A stretch of 64,000 bases of DNA from Aureimonas sp. ME7 (GTDB lineage Bacteria; Pseudomonadota; Alphaproteobacteria; Rhizobiales; Rhizobiaceae): positions 620,001-684,000 of the forward strand of contig NZ_CAJCKW010000001.1 of NCBI RefSeq assembly GCF_903970965.1, read 5' to 3'. Positions 37,614 through 45,152 of this stretch are shown in pieces; position 1 is the first letter of the stretch; each line of letters begins with the position of its first letter. The notes under the pieces are model-generated. The model did not search any database and was not told the DNA's origin. It worked only from the letters and a program-made list of their open reading frames with translations. The position numbers and the translations under genes were made by a program.

Positions 37614-38357
37614 TTGCCCATAGTGATTTACGTGCATCACAAACCCAAGTCGCAGGAAGAGCAGAGTTTGACCGTCGATCCTGAGCCGTCAGGCGCTGAT
37701 CCGTGGCCGATCGATCCCAGTTTGCCTCTGGGCGAGGGCGTCTACCGCGCCTTGCAGGACGCACTGCAGAAAGGTCGGCTGGCGCCCGGCGACCGGTTGC
37801 GGGAGGAGGAGATCGCGCGTCGCCTGGCCGTCAGCCGCACGCCGGTGCGGGAGGCCTTCGCGCGGTTGCTGGCGCGTCGCTTCGTCGAGCCTGCGGGCGG
37901 GCGTGGCATCGTGGTGCGCACGCTCGACATCGGTGAGGTCACTGAGCTCTACATGATGCGCGAGATCCTGGAGGGCGCCGCGGCGCGTCTGGCGGCGCGC
38001 CATGCCTCCGAGTTCGAAGTCGATACGCTGCGCGAGATCGAGGCCGGCTTCGAGGCGGCTGGGGACGAGGCGTCCCGGGCCGAAAGCAACAGGCATCTCC
38101 ACGACGCGATCGTGCGCGTCGCCCGCAATCGCTACCTCGACGCCAGCCTGGAAGAACTGAAGGACGCTTTGCCGCTTCTCGGGCGCACGACCTTCAGCGT
38201 GCCGGAGCGCCCGCAGGCCGCCGCCGCCGAGCACCGCGCCGTGGTGGACGCGATCGCCAGCCGCGATCTCGACGGAGCGGAGGCCGCAGCGCGCGCCCAC
38301 ATCCGCGGAGCGTTGCGGGCGCGCCTTAGCATGATGCGGATCGCCGAGCGCTCCTGA
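37614..38357 (+). CDS. GntR/FadR-family (FCD) transcriptional regulator
   Basis: Regulator of about 230-247 residues. The winged helix contains RLREEEIARRLAVSRTPVREA; the FCD effector domain contains LYMMREILEGAAARLAA, SNRHLHDAIVRVA and EHRAVVDAIASRDLDGAEAA, with His and Asp positions suited to metal and carboxylate binding. The start is uncertain: the longest frame uses TTG at 37614, but a TTG at 37668 has AGGAAGAG six bases upstream and is better supported. It neighbours TctC- and TcuA-type genes and probably represses them in response to a tricarboxylate. Confidence 0.9.
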   Translation: MPIVIYVHHKPKSQEEQSLTVDPEPSGADPWPIDPSLPLGEGVYRALQDALQKGRLAPGDRLREEEIARRLAVSRTPVREAFARLLARRFVEPAGGRGIVVRTLDIGEVTELYMMREILEGAAARLAARHASEFEVDTLREIEAGFEAAGDEASRAESNRHLHDAIVRVARNRYLDASLEELKDALPLLGRTTFSVPERPQAAAAEHRAVVDAIASRDLDGAEAAARAHIRGALRARLSMMRIAERS

Positions 38358-38386
38358 GCGCTCGGCGATCACCCGGTGTCGAACCG

Positions 38387-39364
38387 CTAGTTCGTGAGGC
38401 CGATCGAGCGGAGCGTATCGGCGACCTTGGTCTTCTCGCTGTCGAGGAAGGAGGCGAACTCGGCCTGCGGCTGATACATGTCGACCCAGCCTCGCGTGTC
38501 GATCTCCTTCTTCCACGCCTCCGAGCGCGCCATCGCGTCGACCGCTTGCTCGAGCGCCTGCCGATCGGCGGCCGGAACCTTCGATCCGACCATCAGCCCT
38601 CGCCAGTTCAGGAGACTCACGTCGAGGCCCGACTCGCGCAGAGTCGGCACGTCCGGAAACGACGGCAACCGCTCCTCGGACGAGACGGCGAGCGGGCGTA
38701 GCGCCCCGGACTCGATCTGCGGAGCGAATTCCGCCACGCCGTTGACCCCGACGGTGACGAAACCTCCGAGGATCGAGGCGAGCGACTCGCCGCCACCCGA
38801 ATGCGCGACGTAGTTGATCCGCCGGGGATCGACGCCCGCGGCGTTGGCCACGAGGCCCACCAGCATGTGGTCGGTGCCTCCGGCCGATCCGCCACCCCAG
38901 GAAACCGCTCCGGGATCCGCCTTCAGCCTCTCGACGAGTTGCTGGACGGTCTGGATGGGGGACGCCGTCGGGACGGCGATCATTTCCCATTCGCCGGTGA
39001 GGCGGGCCAGCGGCGTCACCTCGTCCAGCGTTACCGCCGACTTGTTGGTGATGACGCCCCCCATCATGATCAGCCCACTGACAAGGACCGTGTCGGTGCT
39101 TGCGGCGGAGTTTGCCACGAACTGGGCCAGACCGATCGTGCCGCCGGCGCCCGGCACATTCTGCACCTGCACGTCCGAAACGACCTCGCCGGCTTCCATT
39201 GCGGCCTGCATGGCACGGGCCGTCTGATCCCATCCACCACCTGGGCTGGCCGGGGCAACGAGGGTCAGTGCCGACAGGTCCTCGGCGAATGCCGGGCCTC
39301 CCACAAGCGCCAGTGCGACCAACGAAGCGCGCGCGCTGCGGTGAAAACGGGTGAGCATGTTCAT
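38387..39364 (-). CDS. TctC/Bug-family periplasmic substrate-binding protein
   Basis: Binding protein of 325 residues with a signal peptide at about 1-27 (LALVGGPAFA). Motifs are LTLVAPASPGGGWDQTARAM, NVPGAGGTIG, GGGSAGGTDHMLVGLV and SFPDVPTLRESG. The PGGGWDQ form is typical of TctC proteins binding citrate-like tricarboxylates, in agreement with TcuA next door. It is convergent with the GntR gene (29 bases apart) and divergent from tcuA. Membrane partners TctA/TctB are not adjacent. Confidence 0.93.
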   Translation of the reverse strand: MNMLTRFHRSARASLVALALVGGPAFAEDLSALTLVAPASPGGGWDQTARAMQAAMEAGEVVSDVQVQNVPGAGGTIGLAQFVANSAASTDTVLVSGLIMMGGVITNKSAVTLDEVTPLARLTGEWEMIAVPTASPIQTVQQLVERLKADPGAVSWGGGSAGGTDHMLVGLVANAAGVDPRRINYVAHSGGGESLASILGGFVTVGVNGVAEFAPQIESGALRPLAVSSEERLPSFPDVPTLRESGLDVSLLNWRGLMVGSKVPAADRQALEQAVDAMARSEAWKKEIDTRGWVDMYQPQAEFASFLDSEKTKVADTLRSIGLTN

Positions 39365-39439
39365 GAAGTTCCTCCCTGAAACCGCCGCCGAGACGGCCTT
39401 TCGGACGGTTCAAGACTCATCCGTCACGTTCAGTATGGC

Positions 39440-39461
39440 ATTGCATGCTATTGTATGCAAT
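39440..39461. promoter_or_regulatory. Palindromic operator between the TctC and TcuA genes
   Basis: ATTGCAT and ATGCAAT form a perfect inverted repeat separated by 8 bases. The inner ATTGTATGCAAT is itself a near-palindrome of the type bound by FadR/GntR repressors. It lies between the divergent starts at 39364 and 39495, well placed to control both genes. Confidence 0.6.
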
Positions 39462-39494
39462 AACGCGGCATGGTTGGATCCCGGGGAGGATGGA

Positions 39495-41021
39495 ATGGTC
39501 GAGACTGTGGACGTGCTGGTCGTCGGATCGGGCAACGCCGCTCTCTGCGCGGCGCTGGCCGCACGCGAGACGGGCGCGAGGGTGCTGGTCGTGGAGAAGG
39601 CGGGGCGGGAACTGGCGGGGGGAAACTCCAAGTACACCGCAGGCGCCATGCGCTTCGTCTACGACGGTAACGAGGATCTCTTGCCGTTTCTGCGAGACCC
39701 GTCCGATCCGCGTCTGTCGCGCACCGACTTCGGTGCCTACACGGCCGAGAAGTTCGGCGAGGATCTCCTCGGCTTCAACGATGGGCGGCCCCTGTCGGAG
39801 GAGCAGCACGCGCTGATCGACGGCTCCTATGACGCCCTGCGCTGGCTGGCCACGCATGACGTCAAGTTCGAGCCGATCTATTCGCGGCAGAGCTTCGAGA
39901 AGGACGGACGCTTCGTTTTCTGGGGCGGTCTGACGCTCGCCGCCGCGCATGAAGGCGTCGGGCTCGTCGATGCCGAGATCGCGGCCTTCGAACGGCTAGG
40001 CGGCGAGATCCGATACGATTGCGGCGTGGTGGACCTCCTTGTCGAGGATGAGAGGGTCGTCGGCGCCGTGGTGGAAACCGGCGCCGGCGAGCGCGCGACG
40101 ATCCGGGCCAGGGCCGTCGTGCTCGGCTCGGGTGGCTTCGAGGCGAACCGCGAGATGCGGATCCAGCATATGGGCCCGAACTTCGCCGATGCGAAGGTGA
40201 GAGGCACGCCCTTCAACACAGGGATCGGTCTGGAGCTCTCCTATCGCTTGGGCGCCCAGCCCCACGGCTTCTATGGCGGTTGCCACGCGACACCGATGGA
40301 CCTTCACACGCCCGAATACGGCAATCTCGACCTGCCGCACGACGAGCGGAAGAACTACCGGAAGATCTGCTACTTCCTGGGCGTGATGCTGAACCGCGAC
40401 GGACAGCGTTTCGTCGACGAAGGCCGGGATTTCCGCAACTACACCTATGCCCAGTTCGGCCGCGCGGTTCTGGAGCAGCCCGGCGGCGTGGCGTGGCAGA
40501 TCTTCGATGCGAAGATCGAGCCGCTCCTTTATGCCGAGTACCGTTTCCACGACGCGCACTACGTCGAGGCGGCGACCCTTGACGACCTGATCGCCCAACT
40601 CGACGGCGTCAGGGATCCCGCAGCCTTCCGGCAGACGATCGAGGCGTTCAACGCCGCAGTGGACGACAGCCATCCGTTCGATCCCACGATCAAGGACGGG
40701 CGCGGCACGCAAGGCCTCGAACTTCCGAAGTCCAATTGGGCGCAGCGGATCGATCAGGGACCCTTCCGCGCCTATCCCGTCACCGGCGGCATCACCTTCA
40801 CCTATGGCGGACTGAAGGTCGGTCCGAACGGCGGGGTCGTCGGCAAGGACGGACAGGAGATCCCCGGCCTCTTCGCCTGCGGAGAACTCGTCGGCGGCGT
40901 CTTCTTCAACGGATATCCGGGTGGCTCGGGACTGACCTCCGGCGCCGTGTTCGGGCGCCGCGCCGGTGCGGGCGCCGCAAGGTTGGCCAGCAGCGTCCCG
41001 GAGCAGCTCGAACTGGCATGA
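39495..41021 (+). CDS. tcuA: FAD-dependent tricarballylate dehydrogenase TcuA-like flavoprotein
   Basis: Flavoprotein of the fumarate reductase/succinate dehydrogenase family, 508 residues, predicted to oxidise tricarballylate to cis-aconitate. The N-terminal FAD motif is VLVVGSGNAALCAALAARE, followed by VVEKAGRELAGGNSKYTAG. Substrate-domain motifs include GFYGGCHATPMDLH and GGITFTYGGLKVGPNG; the C-terminal FAD contact is CGELVGGVFFNGYPGGSG. The ATG at 39495 with GGGGAGG upstream was chosen over an earlier in-frame start. No TcuB electron-transfer partner is adjacent. Confidence 0.88.
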   Translation: MVETVDVLVVGSGNAALCAALAARETGARVLVVEKAGRELAGGNSKYTAGAMRFVYDGNEDLLPFLRDPSDPRLSRTDFGAYTAEKFGEDLLGFNDGRPLSEEQHALIDGSYDALRWLATHDVKFEPIYSRQSFEKDGRFVFWGGLTLAAAHEGVGLVDAEIAAFERLGGEIRYDCGVVDLLVEDERVVGAVVETGAGERATIRARAVVLGSGGFEANREMRIQHMGPNFADAKVRGTPFNTGIGLELSYRLGAQPHGFYGGCHATPMDLHTPEYGNLDLPHDERKNYRKICYFLGVMLNRDGQRFVDEGRDFRNYTYAQFGRAVLEQPGGVAWQIFDAKIEPLLYAEYRFHDAHYVEAATLDDLIAQLDGVRDPAAFRQTIEAFNAAVDDSHPFDPTIKDGRGTQGLELPKSNWAQRIDQGPFRAYPVTGGITFTYGGLKVGPNGGVVGKDGQEIPGLFACGELVGGVFFNGYPGGSGLTSGAVFGRRAGAGAARLASSVPEQLELA

Positions 41022-41426
41022 TCGGAGCAGGCTGATCCACGAGACGTGCACTTGCAATGAATCGAGGGGCGATCTCGCCCTTCGAGGTCAGCGTGCTTCC
41101 CGTTTCATGGTCCATGCCATCTGGAAACGGTACCGGAATCCCTCATCGGCTGCGCAATCCCCGTCCGCCTTGAGGATCCTCCTCCGCACAGTTCGCTGGA
41201 TCCCGCCCGTGGCCTGACCGCTGTGTCATTGCCCCTTCGATCAGCCGCGACCAATCCGGTGCCGGATTCGTACAGATTCTTCGAAGCCGCGGCCCGGGTG
41301 CTGTCGGCGCTGTCGGTCGACGACTTGCGTCAAGCACCCGGCGAACGATTTGCCCCAGGGCTTCGCGGCCCATGGAACCCATGCCGTGGACTTGTAGCGC
41401 CAATGGCTGCCACAAGTTGCCGCCGT
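41022..41426. other. 405-base gap between convergent genes
   Basis: No gene, operator or convincing terminator was seen between the tcuA and aminotransferase stops. A minus-strand frame (41143-41547) overlaps the 3' end of the aminotransferase gene and lacks a start with a ribosome site; part of it (NLWQPLALQVHGMGSMGREA) looks protein-like but is unrecognised. Confidence 0.4.
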
Positions 41427-42524
41427 TCAGGCGGGCGACGCGCGTTCCAGAACTTCGCGAAGCCCCTCGCACAGCGCGTCCACCGCCTTTGGGGGGTGGA
41501 CTGCCAGCCGGAGATAGCGGTCGGACGACCCCAGCTTGTTGCCGCATTCGCGAACGAACAGGCCGTGATCCTGCAAGAGAGCGTCACGCACCCACTGCCC
41601 GGACACGCCATCCGGCAACTCGCAGAAAACGAAGTTCGCAGCGGATGGGAAGACGCGAAGCCCGTCGATCCGCATCAGTCGCCCGATCATGTTGTGACGG
41701 TCCCGCTTGACGCGCCCGAGGCTGGCGCGGAATGCCGGCGCGTGCGCCAGGACGCGGCGCAGGACGAAAGCCGCAAGGCCGTTGATGTTCCAGAAGGGGA
41801 CCTGCGCACGAAGTTCCGCCGCCAGCCTCTCGTTAGCGACGGCATAACCCAACCGCACTCCATGCCATCCAAGCGCCTTGCCGAGGCTCTTGACGACAAC
41901 AAGGTTTCGCGAGCGAAGCGCGAGGGCTGCGGCGCTCTCGACGTCGGAGAAGTCGATGAAGGACTCGTCGACGACTATGAGGTCGAGATCGGGCAAGGAG
42001 CGGACGAGCGTCTCGATCTCGGGAGCAGAGAGAACCGTTCCCGTTGGATTGTCGGGGTTGCAGACCACGAGCGTCCGGGCGCCCGTCATGATCACCTGGT
42101 CGATGATCTCGGCGACGTTGAGCGTGAAGCCGGCCTCACGTCGCCGTTCGAGGAAGCTGACGCTCAACCCGTTCTCCCGGGGAAGGTCCGTCCAGCGACC
42201 GAACGTTGGGATCGGCGTGACGAAGGGAGCAGCCGCGTTCCGGCAAAGTAGCGTGATGAGCTCCGTGGAGCCGTTCGCTGCTACGATGTTCGCGGACGGC
42301 ATGCCCGTCCATTCGGCAAGATGCGCTTGGTGCGTCTCGGCGTAGTCCGGATAGTACTTGACCAAGTCCGGAAGGGCGTCGCGGATCTCGTCCAGAAGTT
42401 CGGGAGGCGGGAAATACGGGTTCACCGGAACACAGAAGTCGAGCAGATCCCGTGTCGGAGCCATCCCCGCTCGGACCTGGAAGAAAGAGGGGTTGTGCGA
42501 GGGAGTTCGGAATGCGTTCAGCAT
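41427..42524 (-). CDS. cobD: Threonine-phosphate decarboxylase (CobD/CobC-type PLP enzyme)
   Basis: Class I/II aminotransferase-fold PLP protein of 365 residues. Motifs are LDFCVPVNPYFPP (typical of threonine-phosphate decarboxylases), VCNPDNPTGTVLS, the PLP Lys region VVVKSLGKALGWHGVRLGYA, and LRLAVHPPKAVD. The family overlaps histidinol-phosphate aminotransferase, but the adjacent L-threonine kinase gene, four bases upstream, supports the reaction from threonine phosphate to aminopropanol phosphate for the cobalamin side chain. The ATG at 42524 is well supported by homology. The symbol follows Salmonella naming; Rhizobiales usage is cobC. Confidence 0.82.
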   Translation of the reverse strand: MLNAFRTPSHNPSFFQVRAGMAPTRDLLDFCVPVNPYFPPPELLDEIRDALPDLVKYYPDYAETHQAHLAEWTGMPSANIVAANGSTELITLLCRNAAAPFVTPIPTFGRWTDLPRENGLSVSFLERRREAGFTLNVAEIIDQVIMTGARTLVVCNPDNPTGTVLSAPEIETLVRSLPDLDLIVVDESFIDFSDVESAAALALRSRNLVVVKSLGKALGWHGVRLGYAVANERLAAELRAQVPFWNINGLAAFVLRRVLAHAPAFRASLGRVKRDRHNMIGRLMRIDGLRVFPSAANFVFCELPDGVSGQWVRDALLQDHGLFVRECGNKLGSSDRYLRLAVHPPKAVDALCEGLREVLERASPA

Positions 42525-42528
42525 GGCC

Positions 42529-43494
42529 TCAACGTCCCATCCAACAACCGCCGCCAACCACGGCATAGTCGCCGACGATGGGGGCGTCCGTTCCGAACTC
42601 CGCCTCCACGGAGCGGCGTAGCCTCTCCCCTGCATCGCCTTCACCGCGCTCGGTGTAGAGCAGGCCCAGCACGGTCCCGCTGTGCGCGCAGTTGACGCCG
42701 AGCGCACCTTCCTTGTCCGCGATCCGCTCCAGTGGTGCGAAATGCGCCTTCGGCAGGATCTCCTGGCTGAGGCGGGCACTCTGCCGGGCGGCCTCACCGA
42801 TCCCCTCAAGGTCCCCGAGACACAGGCTGCGGCCCAGCAGTTCCACGTAGGCCCGGACGATCGCCTCTTGGCGCGCGTACACTGCGCGTGCGCGGTCCCG
42901 GTCAAAGCCGACCGTGTCGACCTCCCCACCGCCGTCGATGACGATGACACGCAGGTGTGCGGGGGCGGTCCAGGCGCCAAGACGATGACCCGTCAAGTGG
43001 TTCACCCAGGCAATGCCCGCATAGTGGACGCAGTCGGAGGGTTCCACCGACGCGAGCAGCGTCCCCGTCTCGGCGGGCGTCAGCGAGATGCGCGAGCAGC
43101 GACAAAGGGCGGACAGGGCCGCCGTCAGGTCGGCCGTGCTCGACGCCATGCCCTTCCCCCTCGGGATCGCGCTGTCGATGCGGACTTCGTGCGTCAGCTC
43201 GACGCCGAAGCGCTCCGCCAATGCGTCGGCCAGCCGCCGGACTTTCTGGTGCTGGTCGGGCTCTGCTAGGGCAAGGCCACGCTCAGGGACAACCCGGGCC
43301 GTCGCGCAGGCGAACGTGTCGATCGGACAGTTGACGAGGAAGTCCTGCCCTCCGATAGCGCCCTGCACGAGCTCGCCGCACGTCCCCGGCGCACGCATCC
43401 GCACAGACGGCGAGGGGGCGGGGGCGATCGGGAAGCTCGACGGCCGGGAAGGGTGGGCGCAAGAAGTTCGCCCTAGGGCGCTGGAACGTGTCAT
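42529..43494 (-). CDS. pduX: L-threonine kinase PduX (GHMP family)
   Basis: GHMP kinase of 321 residues that phosphorylates L-threonine for cobalamin synthesis or salvage. The N-terminal motif RAPGTCGELVQGAIGG is characteristic of PduX. The ATP-binding GHMP loop is PRGKGMASSTADLTA (residues 111-125), and GVNCAHSGTVLGLLY lies near the C-terminus. Translation probably starts at 43494 with AAGGAC upstream, though a Met at residue 33 is possible. It directly precedes the decarboxylase gene, forming a two-gene aminopropanol-phosphate unit. No cobalamin riboswitch was found upstream. Confidence 0.87.
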   Translation of the reverse strand: MTRSSALGRTSCAHPSRPSSFPIAPAPSPSVRMRAPGTCGELVQGAIGGQDFLVNCPIDTFACATARVVPERGLALAEPDQHQKVRRLADALAERFGVELTHEVRIDSAIPRGKGMASSTADLTAALSALCRCSRISLTPAETGTLLASVEPSDCVHYAGIAWVNHLTGHRLGAWTAPAHLRVIVIDGGGEVDTVGFDRDRARAVYARQEAIVRAYVELLGRSLCLGDLEGIGEAARQSARLSQEILPKAHFAPLERIADKEGALGVNCAHSGTVLGLLYTERGEGDAGERLRRSVEAEFGTDAPIVGDYAVVGGGCWMGR

Positions 43495-43723
43495 CGAACG
43501 TTTGTCCTTGGAGTTGCGGAGGTTCGGGCAAGCGGGGCGCAGGGGAACTGCGGGCGGTGGCTCGGCTCCGGATCGTCGAGTGGGCCACTGAGGGCGGCTT
43601 CGAGGGCGAGGATCATCTGCCCCAGCGTCTCGCCATCGAGGTCACGCGCCGTGGATGGTGCATGGAACGGCGCCCTGCGCGCTGGGGCGGCTGCCGTGCG
43701 GTTCAGCGGGGCGGGGGAGCTGA

Positions 43724-43876
43724 TCATCGCTCGAACGTCCACACCGGGCGTGACAGGTTGCGCTCGGGGACCAGAACCGTCCGCGTCGAGCATGGCATCA
43801 CGAGCTGCGCCGGCGCGGGGTTGCGCGCCGAAACGAAGCCGACGGTCAGGAGCGCGAGGAGGCTGGAGGCTTTCAA
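43724..43876 (-). CDS. Small predicted secreted protein, TTG start
   Basis: A 50-residue frame starts with TTG at 43876, preceded by AAGGA with a seven-base spacing. It begins with a lysine and a hydrophobic stretch (KASSLLALLTVGFVSA) followed by PAPAQ, a typical signal peptide and cleavage region. The mature part is only about 27 residues with one Cys (VMPCSTRTVLVPERNL). It is divergent from the PepSY/two-component operon and shares its repeat-containing promoter region, so it may be co-regulated. No family was recognised. Confidence 0.5.
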   Translation of the reverse strand: MKASSLLALLTVGFVSARNPAPAQLVMPCSTRTVLVPERNLSRPVWTFER

Positions 43877-43939
43877 GGTCGTATCCTTGTCCGAGATCGA
43901 CGTCGTTCGCGTCGACGGATAAGGTCCTAACCAATCCTC

Positions 43940-43979
43940 GCTGACAGGCACGTGAGCCAACTGTCAGCGTGCTGTCAGC
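43940..43979. promoter_or_regulatory. CTGTCAGC repeats, likely response-regulator binding sites
   Basis: Two direct CTGTCAGC copies at 43961-43968 and 43972-43979 are spaced 11 bases apart, one helical turn, as expected for an OmpR-type dimer. An inverted copy, GCTGACAG, is at 43940-43947. The block lies between the small secreted-protein gene and the PepSY gene and is probably bound by the response regulator encoded at 44485. Confidence 0.65.
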
Positions 43980-44002
43980 TTCGATCGGCTAGAGAAGCTA
44001 GC

Positions 44003-44482
44003 GTGCGTATCCTTCATCACTCGATCATACTGCTACGGGCCGGCTTCGTTCTTCTGGCGACGACGATGGCTGTCCAGGCGCAGGACGGAGGGCCGGGCGG
44101 GAACGGCCCCGGTGGCGGCGGGGGCGCGTCCGGTGAAGGGCGAGGCGGTGGCTTCGGCGGCGCCGGAAACGAGCTCGGTAGCGGCAACGGGTTGGCGGGG
44201 CAGGGTGGTCCGCAGGGCCGTAGTGGTGCGTCTTCCCCCGACCTCTCGCGTTACACTCGTGGCCCCGAGGGCGCGCTCGAAGCCGTGCGCGCCAAGCAGG
44301 CGTTGCCCATCGATCTCATCGTGGGCGCGGCGCGCCGCCTCACCGACGGCGAGGTCATAGACGCGAGGATGGTGGCGGCGGGCAACGCGTTGCAGTACGA
44401 CCTCAAGGTTCTCGAGGCGACGGGCGACGTGCGCAGCTTCCTCTTCGACGCCCGGACCGGGCAACTCGTGAGGATCCGATAG
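44003..44482 (+). CDS. PepSY-domain secreted protein
   Basis: Exported protein of 159 residues. A signal peptide covers about residues 1-29 (LLRAGFVLLATTMAVQAQ). A long Gly-rich low-complexity region follows (about residues 30-75). The C-terminal PepSY-like domain has EGALEAVRAKQALPIDLIV, YDLKVLEATGDVRSF and FDARTGQLVRIR. It starts at GTG 44003 with GAGAAG upstream and ends 2 bases before the response regulator gene. PepSY proteins beside PhoPQ-like systems probably modulate the sensor or respond to envelope stress. Confidence 0.83.
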   Translation: MRILHHSIILLRAGFVLLATTMAVQAQDGGPGGNGPGGGGGASGEGRGGGFGGAGNELGSGNGLAGQGGPQGRSGASSPDLSRYTRGPEGALEAVRAKQALPIDLIVGAARRLTDGEVIDARMVAAGNALQYDLKVLEATGDVRSFLFDARTGQLVRIR

Positions 44483-44484
44483 CC

Positions 44485-45150
44485 ATGCGCGTTCTCATAG
44501 CGGAGGACGACCAGCGAATCTCGAAGGCGTTGGGCATCAGTCTCTCTGCCGCGGGCTTCGTCCCGGAGTACGCGACCGACGGCGAGGACGCATGGTTTCG
44601 CGGTGACACCGAGGCGTTCGACGCGATCGTCCTCGATCTGGGCTTGCCGACCCTGGACGGTCTGACGATCCTGAAGCGTTGGCGCCGCGCCGCCCGGCTT
44701 GCGCCCGTGCTCATCCTGACCGCGCGGGGACAATGGAACGAGCGGGTGGAGGGGATCGAGGCCGGCGCCGACGACTACGTCGTGAAGCCCTTCCGAATGG
44801 AGGAGGTCGTGGCGCGCGTGCGGGCTCTCGTGAGACGCGCCGGCGGTTTCGCCTCGTCCCAGATAGAGGTCGGCGACATGCTGCTGGACACGCGCGCCAT
44901 GCAGGTCTCGCGCGGCGGCGTGCCCATCATGCTGACCCCGCAGGAGTATCGGCTCTTCGCGTTCCTTGTCCACCAGCGCGGCCGGATCGTCTCCCAGTCT
45001 GAGATCACGGAACACCTTTACTCCCAGGATTTCGAACGCGAGTCGAACGCCGTCGAGGTGCTGGTGGGTCGCGTTCGCAGACGGCTCGGTGCGGGAGTGA
45101 TCGTCACCCGTCGCGGGTTCGGCTACATGCTGGGCGAGGGAAGCGCTTGA
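44485..45150 (+). CDS. OmpR/PhoP-family response regulator
   Basis: Response regulator of 221 residues. The receiver domain holds the acidic pocket AEDD and phospho-acceptor Asp51 (IVLDLGLPTLDG), the Thr in LILTARG and Lys in YVVKPF. The C-terminal winged helix (about 125-218) contains LTPQEYRLFAFLVHQRGRIV and AVEVLVGRVRRRLG. It overlaps or abuts the kinase gene and forms a pair with it. The CTGTCAGC repeats upstream of the operon suggest autoregulation. Confidence 0.95.
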   Translation: MRVLIAEDDQRISKALGISLSAAGFVPEYATDGEDAWFRGDTEAFDAIVLDLGLPTLDGLTILKRWRRAARLAPVLILTARGQWNERVEGIEAGADDYVVKPFRMEEVVARVRALVRRAGGFASSQIEVGDMLLDTRAMQVSRGGVPIMLTPQEYRLFAFLVHQRGRIVSQSEITEHLYSQDFERESNAVEVLVGRVRRRLGAGVIVTRRGFGYMLGEGSA

Positions 45151-45152
45151 GG

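Noticed and set aside
43495-43960. Cobalamin riboswitch upstream of pduX
   Set aside because: I looked for a B12-box-like sequence and paired stems upstream of 43494 and saw none. A covariance-model search would be decisive.
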